Numbered from the stretch's first letter, positions 38,775-48,033 are shown. The stretch: DNA of 64,000 nt from Stentor roeselii (GCA_006503475.1 RSEH01000036.1:62001-126000); one strand, 5' to 3'. Notes: generated by a model not told the origin, from the sequence alone. A program made the numbers and translations.

Positions 38775-40166
38775 TTACTTCATTTCCGATAAAAAAGTAT
38801 TGATTGTAAGATTAATCATTTTCTTTTCACTTGAAAGTTCATCAAGTTCCCTCCTTCTCTGACTCTGTCTCTCAACAAACCCTCTAGCAAATGCATCTTC
38901 AACACTTTCCTCAAGACTATCCTTTTGTCTAAACTCTTCAAAACTTTCCTCAAGTTTTCCAATTTTCTTCAAAAAGTTAATTTCTTGATTCATCAAAAGA
39001 GTTTCCTGAGTCCTAAGCTTTTGTTCTTCTTCCCTTTTAAAACTTTGAAACTGTCGATATTTTTCTTCCAACTCAATCTGACAAGAAGAATTTTTTATTT
39101 CAAACTTGTTGACATCATCAACTTTACTAATCATTTTTTCCCATTTTTCAGTAACTTTTTTCCTTTTAGCCTCAATTTGAGCTTCTTCTTCAGCCAAGGC
39201 GGTTTCGAGGTCTTTTAGTTGATTTTCTTTCGCTGTCAGTTTATTTTCTCGGATTGAGTTCGGGTTGGGAAGTTTGTTTGGAGAAGGAGATGAAAGTTTC
39301 TGAGACTTTGCCTCCAGAAGTGACTTTTGCTGGTTAAGCGCTTTTAACTTGTTCAATGCGAGGATTTCTCTTTGTTTCAAAAGGTCGTCCTTTTGCTTTA
39401 GAGTAAGACTGTGTTTTGACTCGTTTAAAAGTTTTGCGTCGTTTGTGACTTTTTCTAGAGTTTTTTCTGTTTCTGCTTCTTTTTCTTCTAGTCTTTTAGA
39501 GGTTTTCTGGCTTTCAAGCCATTCTTTGAATAGGTTCGCTCGAAGGTTCTCGATTTCTTGGGAAAATTTTGATAGGGAGATGAATTTTTCAGAGATTTCT
39601 GATTTTTTTGAAGTGATTTGGTTGGATTTTTCGGAGATTTTTTGGGAAATCACGTGAGTTATCAGGTTTTCGAGGATATTTCTGCAGAGTTGATGGTTTA
39701 TTTGAGAATTTATAGAATTTAAACGAGTTTTCTGTTGTTTTTCTTCGTATTCTACTTCGAGTTCTAAGAGTTTTACTTGATTTTGCAAGGAAAATAGTTT
39801 TTGTTCTTCTTGTTTTGCCTTTTCTGCTTTATTTCTGATTTCTTTTTCTTTTCTTGATAAAAAAACTTCAGATTCGTCAGGTTCGCTTTGAAGTACGCGA
39901 CTGATACTTTTGATGGAATTCGATTTTTTCATGGAATTTCCGATGTCTTTGAAGTTTTTCATACTCATTGTGTTTTTCTTGTGGGCTAATTTGTACTTGT
40001 TTGAATAGGAATTCGTTGATGCTTGAGGTACCTCTTTTTGATTTGAAAATAACATTTCCTTTAGTTTTTGGACCTTTTTGTACTGTGAGTCTATCTCGAA
40101 GATTGACTCTGCGAGGGCTTCGAGGATTTCTTTTGGATAGCTTTGGAGATCTAAAGATTTTTTCAT
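38775..40166 (-). CDS. Coiled-coil protein, 463 aa
   Basis: Residues 1-100 are mixed with basic Ser-rich parts; ~105-400 form long charged coiled coils (KEKEIRNKAEKAKQEEQKLF, LTAKENQLKDLETALAEEEA); the end is helical. No globular domain seen. Presumably cytoskeletal. Its start is separated from the divergent gene at 40501 by about 330 nt. Confidence 0.8.
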   Translation of the reverse strand: MKKSLDLQSYPKEILEALAESIFEIDSQYKKVQKLKEMLFSNQKEVPQASTNSYSNKYKLAHKKNTMSMKNFKDIGNSMKKSNSIKSISRVLQSEPDESEVFLSRKEKEIRNKAEKAKQEEQKLFSLQNQVKLLELEVEYEEKQQKTRLNSINSQINHQLCRNILENLITHVISQKISEKSNQITSKKSEISEKFISLSKFSQEIENLRANLFKEWLESQKTSKRLEEKEAETEKTLEKVTNDAKLLNESKHSLTLKQKDDLLKQREILALNKLKALNQQKSLLEAKSQKLSSPSPNKLPNPNSIRENKLTAKENQLKDLETALAEEEAQIEAKRKKVTEKWEKMISKVDDVNKFEIKNSSCQIELEEKYRQFQSFKREEEQKLRTQETLLMNQEINFLKKIGKLEESFEEFRQKDSLEESVEDAFARGFVERQSQRRRELDELSSEKKMINLTINTFLSEMK

Positions 40167-40500
40167 ATTTTTAAGATTTGAAGATGGATAAATTTTAAAT
40201 TTTTGGAATTGAATTTCATTTGGATTTGGTGATATAGAGAAATTAATTATAATAGAATATTGAATTGTTGTTTCTAGTTTGCGTGGAAGAAATTGAAGTT
40301 CTTAATTATAATTTTCTTGTTATAAGAGAATAATTTTCCTTCTGAAATATAACTTTCCTTTAATAACAGATTTAAATTATTCTTAAGTAAAATCATTTTT
40401 CTTCTCATCTAAATCAACATAGAAATTCCTTCTCTAACCCCAAAAAATAACAAAAATCCATAATATCCATTCTTCACTATTTAAATTTATTACACTAAAA
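40167..40500. other. AT-rich divergent intergenic region
   Basis: 333 nt between divergent start codons, very AT-rich, with no open frame of note. Presumed to hold both promoters; no specific element could be recognised. Confidence 0.45.
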
Positions 40501-40932
40501 ATGATCCAACGAAACCACTCAATCCAAAGTACATCTTTCTCATCAACCAGAAGTTTAAAAGACCCTTTACCTCACCTGCAAACACCAACTCGAAGAAACA
40601 AATGCTTTTTCGAGTTCCCATCACACAAAAAGACTCAAAGCATTAACTTCAACCTAAACTTCGAGAACGACTTGTCTTCATTATACGAGCTCTGCAATCA
40701 TTTAATAAAGCAACAAGAAGATTTAAAAAATCGAATCGAAAAGCAAGACCGAATGATTGAAGAACTAAAAAGAATACCCGCAACAAGGGAAAAATCTCAA
40801 GAAACTCCTGACTTTTCGGCGAAATCTCAAAATTTTCAAGGAATAGAAAATTTCTCATTTAAACAACAGCCACGTCTGAAGTTTCCTAGAGCTTTATTCT
40901 CAGCTCCAAAAGTACAAAAAAGTAATAAATAA
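40501..40932 (+). CDS. Hypothetical small protein with short coiled coil, 143 aa
   Basis: N-terminal ~55 residues are Ser/Thr/Arg-rich and disordered; ~60-95 form a short coiled coil (LSSLYELCNHLIKQQEDLKNRI); the C-terminus is basic (FPRALFSAPKVQKSNK). No family recognised. The TAA stop overlaps the ATG of the next small frame by one base (TAATG). Confidence 0.68.
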   Translation: MIQRNHSIQSTSFSSTRSLKDPLPHLQTPTRRNKCFFEFPSHKKTQSINFNLNFENDLSSLYELCNHLIKQQEDLKNRIEKQDRMIEELKRIPATREKSQETPDFSAKSQNFQGIENFSFKQQPRLKFPRALFSAPKVQKSNK

Positions 40933-41087
40933 TGTTAAGAGAGCAAGTAAATAAATACCTCTTTCTCGAATGGCTGATTCTGAATACAATCATGATCACC
41001 TTCTTGGCTTTTTTGATTACGATTTGCTGTAAAGAGCGGAGAACAAGAGGAGACAACTCAAGTATTTTCCTTCCAAAGTCCAAATAA
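40932..41087 (+). CDS. Small single-pass membrane protein, 51 aa
   Basis: A 51-codon frame: short N-terminus (MLREQVNKYLFLEW), one clear TM helix (~17-34, rich in Ile, Leu, Thr, Phe), a CC pair, then a basic tail (KERRTRGDNSS). Positive residues just after the TM suggest N-out/C-in. The start overlaps the stop of the preceding gene by 1 nt and its stop is 19 nt before the next ATG. It could be a separate gene, be reinitiated from the same mRNA, or be a C-terminal exon of the 143 aa protein if an unusual 20 nt intron were removed. Confidence 0.5.
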   Translation: MLREQVNKYLFLEWLILNTIMITFLAFLITICCKERRTRGDNSSIFLPKSK

Positions 41088-41106
41088 CACCTAATCAATA
41101 ATCATA

Positions 41107-41616
41107 ATGAACAAAGACCTAAAAAAAATCGTAAGTTTTCCTCTATTATCCAAAGCAGGCCGAGCAATGAAAATTCCTCTTCCCCGTCACCCAAGACACG
41201 TATCAACGAACAACCGAGTCGAGACAGGAGAAGTGATAACTTTCGAGCGAGTTCAAGAAGAGTTAAAAAAAATCACCGAATCAAAAATCCTCCTTCGAAG
41301 AACTCCAACAAAGTTAAAACTTTCCAGTTGTTTCCGAACAATTTCTCGTTCCTCCAACGTAAAACCCACTCAGGTCTCTCCCTTATCAGTATCCCCTCCG
41401 CCGACTCACTACAACCCAAGATACGATTTTTTAAAGACTCACATTCGAGGAGCGATCGCCTATCACAAGTCAAAATCGCCTTCAGTGACCCGTTTTAAAA
41501 AGTCAAGTACCGAGAAAGAGTCATTTGCTTTAGAAGGGTCTAAGACTTTAGGAACTTTTAGAATGTCAACCTCTCCACCACCAAAGCCAGACCTAAGACT
41601 AGGAGGCCTTGACTAA
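41107..41616 (+). CDS. Hypothetical basic protein, 169 aa
   Basis: Highly basic, Ser/Pro/Arg/Lys-rich, with many SP/TP sites (VSPLSVSPPPTHYNP, TSPPPKPDLRLGG). One short helix (EVITFERVQEELKKITESKI). Looks disordered; no family recognised. Last of three closely spaced plus-strand genes; stops 12 nt from the convergent EB1 gene, which raises the possibility of a microtubule-associated role but nothing in the sequence proves it. Confidence 0.7.
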   Translation: MNKDLKKIVSFPLLSKAGRAMKIPLPRHPRHVSTNNRVETGEVITFERVQEELKKITESKILLRRTPTKLKLSSCFRTISRSSNVKPTQVSPLSVSPPPTHYNPRYDFLKTHIRGAIAYHKSKSPSVTRFKKSSTEKESFALEGSKTLGTFRMSTSPPPKPDLRLGGLD

Positions 41617-41628
41617 CTATTTAAATAA

Positions 41629-42459
41629 CTACCCTGCTCTTAGGAACTCTTCTGGGGTGGCGGAGATGATTTCAATTAAATTTCCACAGATAGTATCATC
41701 AGTCTCTCCACACAAAATTTCAATTTGTCTGAGTTTCTGGAAGTAAAAGTTCCTTTCTTCTTCTACCTGTTGAATATCTTCTTGTAAAAGTTTGTAGTTT
41801 GATACCTGGTTCGTAAGTTCTTGTTCTAAAGAAAGGACCAGGTCTTTTAACTGGTTTTTCCTTTGTTGGTTCAGGTCAGGTGAAAGACGGTCAGTCACTT
41901 CGAAGTCAGGGTCGTTGGGGATCAGATGAGAACTCATTTGAACTTCCACGTTTCGGTCTCCTGGGATTTTTTTTTGCTTTTTGTAGGCTTCGAGTCTTTT
42001 ACTGTACGCCGGGTACCTCTCGTCTACTGAGTCTTTTTGAGAGAGCCAGTATTGGTAAAGCCATTGAAGAAAATCCATGTTGTCTGGAAATTTACTTCGA
42101 GAAAGCTTGGAAGTGTCGATCGTTCGCTTTGAACGGATTCGGGCTAGAGCGTCTTCTAATACTTTCAGGTTACGGTAGTTGTCGTCTTCGCTGCGGGGGT
42201 AAACTAAATTGGCTTTACAGTTTAACTTTGAAAGTTGGATCGTTTTTGGGTGGAGATGGTCTAGCACTTGGCAATAAGCTACACCGTCACTTAGGGATTC
42301 GATTCTAGGGTAGTCGGATTCGGTTAACTCGTTTATCCAGCTTAGAAGCTCGAGTCGGCCTAGTTTGCCTCCTTTTTTCATTATATATATGTTTGATTGA
42401 GAGTTGAATGAGATGAAAGATTTGAAGATTAGTTTAGGGTTTTGGGGTACTGCTGACAT
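41629..42459 (-). CDS. MAPRE1: EB1-family microtubule plus-end protein
   Basis: 276 aa. Calponin-homology domain (~33-145) with GRLELLSWINELTESDYPRI, GVAYCQVLDHLHP and KFPDNMDFLQWLYQYW, the EB1 signature. Then a linker and a coiled coil leading into the EB-homology motif ERNFYFQKLRQIEILC (~234-249), which dimerises and binds SxIP and CAP-Gly partners. The acidic tail lacks a clear terminal EEY/F: it ends TPEEFLRAG. The first 26 residues are extra; an inner ATG before KKGGKLGR could be used instead. Confidence 0.95.
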   Translation of the reverse strand: MSAVPQNPKLIFKSFISFNSQSNIYIMKKGGKLGRLELLSWINELTESDYPRIESLSDGVAYCQVLDHLHPKTIQLSKLNCKANLVYPRSEDDNYRNLKVLEDALARIRSKRTIDTSKLSRSKFPDNMDFLQWLYQYWLSQKDSVDERYPAYSKRLEAYKKQKKIPGDRNVEVQMSSHLIPNDPDFEVTDRLSPDLNQQRKNQLKDLVLSLEQELTNQVSNYKLLQEDIQQVEEERNFYFQKLRQIEILCGETDDTICGNLIEIISATPEEFLRAG

Positions 42460-42646
42460 ATCCAGAAAACTCCAGCGATCTTTCTTCCAATAATTTAGTT
42501 AAGTTAAATGAAAAATTTAAAAATAAGAAGACCTAGATTTCATCAAGAAGATGAAAAAAAATCCAGTTATTTTTGCAAGGTTTGGTATTATAATGATTGG
42601 CTATAGATAAAAATATGGTTATCATGTTTGTTTTGCCCATATAATA

Positions 42647-43570
42647 ATGTCAGCCATCCAAGATATCAGCTCGCATAACTCCCCTACCGACGCTTGGGTC
42701 TTGTATAAAGGAAAAATCTTGAACGTTACTTCTTTTCTTTCCGCTCATCCTGGAGGCGAATCAAGCATGATCCCTTATCTAGGCAAAGATATCTCCGAAG
42801 TCTTTGAATCGTCCGGGCATTCTGAATATGCAGAGTCACTTATTCCTACCCTTTATCTCACAGGAGCTACTGAGAAGACTGACATGATTGACCCTTACAA
42901 AGGAACCTTTTATCAGGTCTGGAAAATGATGAACCTTAAGTCGTATACTGAATTTGTCAACAGTCCGAAACTCATTAAAGGACATATGAGAGTCTTTGAT
43001 AGTCCACTTTTGGAGCCTTTATCTAAGACACCTTGGCAATTGATTCCGATTATCTGGCTGCCAGTGATTAGTTACTGGTTGATGGTTGGATTGTCTGAAG
43101 GTGGACCAGAATCCCTTCTGTGGTTTTTTATCGGTTTAGGATACTGGACGTTATTCGAGTACCTTTTACATCGTTTTTGTTTCCATTCAGAATCATATCT
43201 TCCAGACAATCGTTACGTAATCTGCATTCACTACCTTCTTCACGGCATCCATCACGCCTACCCGATGGACAGTCTTCGTTTAGTCTTTCCACCAGTTCTA
43301 GGTTTCTTACTGTGCACAATATTCAAGAGCCTTTACAATCTATACCTTCCCTTTGCCTTCTCAAATGCTTTTATGGCAGGAAAAATCCTTGGCTACGTAT
43401 ACTACGATCTATTCCACTACTTTTCGCATCATCAAGAGCTGAAAGAAGGCTACACAGGGTTCATGAAAAAGTATCACTTGGCTCATCATTACAAAAATTC
43501 GAATCAAGGATTTGGAGTTTCGAATCATTTTTGGGATGTTGTGTTTGGCACACGCTTAAGTTTAGACTAA
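42647..43570 (+). CDS. FA2H: Fatty acid 2-hydroxylase (cytochrome b5 + hydroxylase)
   Basis: 307 aa. Cytochrome b5 domain (~8-75) with heme ligands H34 (HPGG) and H58 (SGHSE). Membrane-bound di-iron hydroxylase domain (~110-307) with His clusters YLLHRFCFH, HYLLHGIHHAYP, HYFSHH and YHLAHHY, and four or so TM segments. FA2H/SCS7 makes 2-hydroxy fatty acids for sphingolipids in the ER. All expected His residues seem present, so it should be active. Next gene begins 26 nt downstream. Confidence 0.96.
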   Translation: MSAIQDISSHNSPTDAWVLYKGKILNVTSFLSAHPGGESSMIPYLGKDISEVFESSGHSEYAESLIPTLYLTGATEKTDMIDPYKGTFYQVWKMMNLKSYTEFVNSPKLIKGHMRVFDSPLLEPLSKTPWQLIPIIWLPVISYWLMVGLSEGGPESLLWFFIGLGYWTLFEYLLHRFCFHSESYLPDNRYVICIHYLLHGIHHAYPMDSLRLVFPPVLGFLLCTIFKSLYNLYLPFAFSNAFMAGKILGYVYYDLFHYFSHHQELKEGYTGFMKKYHLAHHYKNSNQGFGVSNHFWDVVFGTRLSLD

Positions 43571-43596
43571 CTAAGACTTATCCGTTTTTGCTGTAA

Positions 43597-44559
43597 ATGG
43601 AAAACTATGAAGTTATTCAAAAAATAGGCACCGGGTCATTCGGTTCCGTATTCAAAATAAGAAGAAAATCCGACAGCAAGCTTTTAGTCTGGAAAGAAAT
43701 AAACTACGGTATCATGTCAGAAAAAGAAAAACAACAGCTCGTATCAGAAGTAAACATTTTACGCGAGCTTCGTCATCCAAACATAGTAAGATACTACGAC
43801 CGAGTAATCGACAAAATAAATTCCAAGATCTACATCGTGATGGAATTCTGCGAAGGAGGGGACATGGCAGCCGTGATAAAAAAATGCCGAAGAGACCAAG
43901 ACTTCCTTCCAGAAGAAGTAATCTGGAAGATTTTCATGCAAATCTCTCTTGCCCTTTACGAGTGTCACAAAAGAAAAGAAGGTAAAATCCTTCACCGTGA
44001 TTTGAAACCCGCAAACATATTCCTCGATTCAAGCATGAACGTAAAACTCGGAGACTTCGGCCTTGCGCGGGTAATGGACAGTGACAGTGAATTTGCAAGT
44101 ACACATGTGGGAACTCCTTATTACATGTCACCTGAACAGATATCTGAATCACGGTACAATGAAAAGTCAGACATCTGGTCCTTAGGATGTCTTTTATATG
44201 AATTCGCTGCATTGTCACCGCCTTTTGAAGCGAAAACTGCACCTGCCCTTGCCGTGAAGATCAGAGCTGGAAACTTTGAAAAGATTCCCAGCAGGTTCTC
44301 TGATGAAGTCTGGAGAGTCGTTGTTTGGATGATAAATATTGATGCTGCACTTCGACCTTCTGTTGATGATTTGTTGAACCTTCCACAGGTCTCGCTTAGA
44401 CTTCGGGAAAGGAAACTCAGGGAAAATTCGAATAGCATGAAAAAAAAAGAAGATGAAATTAAAAAAAGGGAAAATGACGTCGCGGCACTTGAAGAACAGA
44501 ATCGACTTAAGAGAATTGAACTGGAAGAAAGGGAAAAAAGGTTGAAGGACTTGGTTTAA
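43597..44559 (+). CDS. NIMA-related kinase (NEK2-like)
   Basis: 320 aa. Gly loop GTGSFG (11-16), Lys33 (VWKEI, where most kinases have A/V), HRDLKPAN (133-140), DFG (153-155), GTPYYMSPE (172-180). The order and the text NILRELRHPNIVRYYDRVID are typical of NEK kinases. After the kinase domain (~1-262) comes a basic coiled coil (~275-318), as in NEK2, likely for dimerisation. NEKs act on centrosomes, basal bodies and cilia; ciliates have many. Stops 6 nt from the convergent coiled-coil gene. Confidence 0.94.
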   Translation: MENYEVIQKIGTGSFGSVFKIRRKSDSKLLVWKEINYGIMSEKEKQQLVSEVNILRELRHPNIVRYYDRVIDKINSKIYIVMEFCEGGDMAAVIKKCRRDQDFLPEEVIWKIFMQISLALYECHKRKEGKILHRDLKPANIFLDSSMNVKLGDFGLARVMDSDSEFASTHVGTPYYMSPEQISESRYNEKSDIWSLGCLLYEFAALSPPFEAKTAPALAVKIRAGNFEKIPSRFSDEVWRVVVWMINIDAALRPSVDDLLNLPQVSLRLRERKLRENSNSMKKKEDEIKKRENDVAALEEQNRLKRIELEEREKRLKDLV

Positions 44560-44565
44560 TGTTAA

Positions 44566-45528
44566 TTAATTTGGGGAACAGTAGGACAGGAAACTTAAAA
44601 TTTTCTCCATGCTGATGTTTTTTGAGTCACAACGTCTGGAAACGATTTGTTTCGCTTTTATCAGGAAGTCTCGAAGTTGTTTACTTAGAAAATAATTCTC
44701 TTTCAAAAAAATCACTCTTTTTAACACTTCGTCTGCAGTTTCAACTTTCAGCTCGGATCTTAGTTTTCGGAATAAACTTAAACTGTCGGTTCCTGAAAGA
44801 CCTTGAATTTCACAGATTTTCATTCGAAGATGGTCGTTTTCGGATTTTAATTGAAAAATTTCTTTTTCTAAAGCTTTTCCTACTTGTCGTTGGAAGTCAA
44901 ATGAAAAGTTTTGACCTCTTTTGTGACATGGTTGACGATTGAATAAGTGAGCTTCGGTTTGGTGGATTTCGCGATTTTCGAATAATGTTTTGACCTCGTT
45001 TCTGAGGGATTCGTTTGTTTTTGATAGTTCTTCGAGTTGGATTTTTTGATGGGCTTTTTCTTGATCTTTTTTTTCTAGAATTTCTTGGAAAAGTTTTCCT
45101 GATTCTGATTTGTTTAGAAGTTCGTTGATTAAACAGTCTTTTTGTTGGAGTAGAGACTTTAAAGAGAAAAGTTCTTCTTCGGTAATCCTGAGCTGTTCCT
45201 TATTATACTCAAGCTCAATTTCCAGCTGCTGTATTTTAAAAGATTTTTCATAAACTTTTTTCTGAATCAAGCTATTTTCAGGACTAAAAGCCCAAGTTTT
45301 ATCTTCTTTTTCACTTGAATTAAGCAAGCTATTGCTAGGGCTAGTTTGAAAGCTAAGTGAATTTAAATCCCCAGTTTTTTCATCGATTAAAGAAAAGCTA
45401 AGAGAAGTTCCAACTTTCGAAAAAACTTCATTCGTCTGAAAAGCTTCTGTTTCAATTTCTGGTTGTTTAAACCTGCCAAATTTTTGTATTGAATGATTCA
45501 ACAGTTTTTTATGCGTTGGAGAGTTCAT
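44566..45528 (-). CDS. Coiled-coil protein, 320 aa
   Basis: First ~85 residues disordered and Ser-rich; ~85-185 a coiled coil (KIQQLEIELEYNKEQLRITE); a short break (HLFNRQPCHKRGQNF), then a second coiled coil and a helical end. No domain recognised. Paired convergently with the NEK gene. Confidence 0.77.
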   Translation of the reverse strand: MNSPTHKKLLNHSIQKFGRFKQPEIETEAFQTNEVFSKVGTSLSFSLIDEKTGDLNSLSFQTSPSNSLLNSSEKEDKTWAFSPENSLIQKKVYEKSFKIQQLEIELEYNKEQLRITEEELFSLKSLLQQKDCLINELLNKSESGKLFQEILEKKDQEKAHQKIQLEELSKTNESLRNEVKTLFENREIHQTEAHLFNRQPCHKRGQNFSFDFQRQVGKALEKEIFQLKSENDHLRMKICEIQGLSGTDSLSLFRKLRSELKVETADEVLKRVIFLKENYFLSKQLRDFLIKAKQIVSRRCDSKNISMEKILSFLSYCSPN

Positions 45529-45658
45529 TTATAGTCAAGATTTTTACTCTCTTTACTTAAATACAAAAGAAAATTTCTTCTGTTTGATGTTTAAATTCTT
45601 CTTTTTTCCCGCAATCCGGATTTAATACGTGGACATGCATTCGGATAAAGACAAGAAT

Positions 45659-46510
45659 ATGGAGATTAGCGACTATCTTCCAGATTTTACTAAGGCGATA
45701 ACTTTTATAGTAAGGACCTTTAATAAAAAGCTCAAAGCTCACTTACCCAATAATCACAAAGAAGACGAACTTTATATTGATAGTTCTTTGTACTACCAGA
45801 AACTCAATTCCACTTATCTTAGAAGCCAGTCAAGGCAGCTCTTGAAGCATTGTGAGACTTGGAGTCTTCAGAAGGTTTTTAGCTTTTTTAAGTATTGCAT
45901 GACATCTGTTCCAGACAGAACCTTCCAGATGACAGTGATGTTTTTTGTGATGTACAGGTACCACGAAATCTGTGCCGACATCTCAAACCTTGACATCTTT
46001 CGACAATGGATAATCGAAGGAGTATTCGATAAAGATTCAATCACCGACTTCGCCGAATATTGCATGCTTCCTTTTGTCAACTACAGTAAAGAATGGATTT
46101 TAGGAATTCTAGACTGGGCAAAAGATCCGAATGTTACAGTCAGAAGAGCCTCTGCCCTTGGCTTTCGAAAATGTGGAGTCGATAAAGACAAGGCTCATAT
46201 TGCTGTTGAGATTTGCAGTATTTTATTGAAGAATTGTGAAGAAGTTGAAATAAAATCAGCGATCGGGCAGATATTGAGACAGGTCGGAAAAAAGCAGAAG
46301 GGAGTTTTAAGAGTTTTTTTAGATGAAAACATGAGAATTTTGCCAAGGAAATCGTTGGTTGATGGGATAGTCAGGCTTCCGAGGAAGGAACAAGAGTATT
46401 ACTTGGCTGAACATGACAGAATGCACAAGAAACCGGTAGAACACCAAAGTCTTATCAGCATCGGATTACTTGAAAATAGTTTGAAGAAAAAGAGTAAAAA
46501 AACCGATTAA
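45659..46510 (+). CDS. AlkD-like HEAT-repeat protein (DNA alkylation repair family), copy 1
   Basis: 283 aa from ATG 45659; ATG 45635 would add eight residues, but copy 2 has its start at the equivalent of 45659. All-helical. The C-terminal half matches the AlkC/AlkD fold: ILDWAKDPNVTVRRAS parallels the LEDPNIWLRRAA block, and EIKSAIGQILRQVGK...VLRVFLDEN parallels IRKAIGWALREYSK..P..V..FL. AlkD is a DNA glycosylase for bulky cationic adducts. The WDxVD-type catalytic block is not evident (SITDFAEYCM lies there), so glycosylase activity is doubtful. In ciliates and amoebae such HEAT proteins are common. Duplicated immediately downstream. Confidence 0.78.
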   Translation: MEISDYLPDFTKAITFIVRTFNKKLKAHLPNNHKEDELYIDSSLYYQKLNSTYLRSQSRQLLKHCETWSLQKVFSFFKYCMTSVPDRTFQMTVMFFVMYRYHEICADISNLDIFRQWIIEGVFDKDSITDFAEYCMLPFVNYSKEWILGILDWAKDPNVTVRRASALGFRKCGVDKDKAHIAVEICSILLKNCEEVEIKSAIGQILRQVGKKQKGVLRVFLDENMRILPRKSLVDGIVRLPRKEQEYYLAEHDRMHKKPVEHQSLISIGLLENSLKKKSKKTD

Positions 46511-46812
46511 TAGTTTAGAATATCAAGTTTTATTGAATTTTCTTTAGAAGTAAAGCCTGAGAGAGAAAAACTGACTAGGCTATTGAATCTAAATGTGTAA
46601 TAATCTATGAATGATATAAATTTCATTAAGAATTGAAAACACTAAATTATGATTAACATCGAATCCATTTTGCTTACTTCAAGAAATTCAAATTGATAAG
46701 AGTATATCATATGAAAGTCCTTTAAGGCACACATAGTTTGAAGTTTTTGTGGTTTTGTTTAATTACCCAAGAGCCCCCATCACACAACTCTAAATAAAAT
46801 AATGGCTAATAA
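46511..46812. other. Spacer between AlkD-like copies
   Basis: 302 nt of AT-rich DNA. ATG at 46802 is out of frame with copy 2 and ends after a few codons. Nothing else to report. Confidence 0.4.
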
Positions 46813-47648
46813 ATGGAGAACAGCGAATACCCACTAGACTTTTCCCAACCGATATCTTTTATTGTAAGAACATTTAATAAAAAACTTAAAGCTCACTTAC
46901 CCCAAAACCACAAAGAAGACGAAATTTATATAGACAGTTCTTTATACTACCAAAAGCTAAATTCCACATATTTAAGAAGCCAGTCTCGACAACTTCTAAA
47001 AAATTGCGAATCATGGAGTCTTTCAAAAGTTTTAAGTTTTTTCAAGCATTGCATGACATCAGTCCCTGACAGAACCTTCCAGATGACGTGATGTTTTTTG
47101 TGATGTACAGGTACCATGAAATCTGTGCCGACATCTCAAACCTTGACATCTTTCGACAATGGATAATCGAAGGAGTATTCGATAAAGATTCAATCACCGA
47201 CTTCGCCGAATATTGCATGCTTCCTTTTGTCAACTACAGTAAAGAATGGATTTTAGGAATTCTAGACTGGGCAAAAGATCCGAATGTTACAGTCAGAAGA
47301 GCCTCTGCACTTGGCTTTCGAAAATGTGGAGTCGATAAAGACAAGGCTCATATTGCTGTTGAGATTTGTAGTCTTTTATTGAAGAATTGTGAAGAAGTTG
47401 AAATAAAATCAGCGATTGGGCAGATATTGAGACAGGTTGGCAAAAAGCAGAAGGGAGTTTTAAGAGTGTTTTTAGAGGAAAACATGAAAATTTTGCCAAG
47501 GAAGTCGTTGGTTGATGGGATAGTCAGGCTTCCGAGGAAGGAACAAGAGTATTACTTGGCTGAACATGACAGAATACACAAGAAACCGGTAGAACATCAA
47601 AGTCTCATCAGCATAGGCTTACTTGAAAACAGTTTTAAAAAAATCTAA
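46813..47648 (+). pseudogene. AlkD-like HEAT-repeat gene, copy 2, frameshifted
   Basis: A tandem copy of 45659-46510. Codons 1-92 are open from ATG 46813; then two bases are missing relative to copy 1 (ATGACAGTGATG there, ATGACGTGATG here at ~47086-47096), which puts a TGA in frame. From 47088 to 47648 the original frame continues intact for 187 codons. The 5' third differs from copy 1 at many, mostly silent, sites, but the rest is almost identical, with a stretch of about 230 nt that shows one change. A recent gene conversion from copy 1 up to near the break is the simplest history. The final residues KSKKTD of copy 1 are replaced by I. Confidence 0.8.
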
Positions 47649-48033
47649 GGATTAGAGTACTAATTAAATAAAGATTTTATCCTTTCATTTCTTAGATTGT
47701 TATAAGGACCATCTTCCAATCTTTAGAATTTTATGTGATTAAGCCAGAAGATAGGCTTTTGAATAATAAATCCTCCAAGCATTAGTCAATAAGTGGATAT
47801 TGAGAGGTGAAATACCCTTACAAGGCTGATATTAATGGTTGGCTACCTTTCGAAGTACCCTGCAAAAACTTAACTCTCCCAATACTTTAAAACAATGTTA
47901 GCAACTTCTAAAACCCCTTTCAGGGTGGTAATAAGTGCTGATCTCTCTGTCTGATATAACACCTAGCTCTAAAGAAAACTAGGCTGACTTCAGACATTTA
48001 TATTATATCCTTCCATTTACCAAAGTCCCCATA
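47649..48033. other. Unassigned interval, possible structured RNA
   Basis: 385 nt with no open frame, yet less AT-rich than other spacers here. Several short inverted repeats: CCTAG...CTAGG near 47971-47992 and GGCTACC/GGTAC-type pairs near 47842-47862. CTTTCAGGG at ~47918-47926 resembles box A of U3 snoRNA, but the flanking text does not fit. It may be a non-coding RNA gene; I cannot name one. Confidence 0.3.

Noticed and set aside
45629-45658. GTG or earlier ATG starts for AlkD-like copy 1
   Set aside because: Copy 2 begins at the position matching ATG 45659, and eukaryotic GTG starts are rare.
47086-47118. A 23-nt GT...AG stretch in AlkD-like copy 2 that would restore the downstream reading frame if spliced
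   Set aside because: Every supported intron here is 15 nt, and the stretch codes for residues (MFFVMY) conserved in copy 1. A two-base loss is simpler.
47910-47935. CTTTCAGGG as box A of a U3 snoRNA
   Set aside because: Only the nine-base core fits; the flanks and the C'/B/C/D boxes are not found on either strand.
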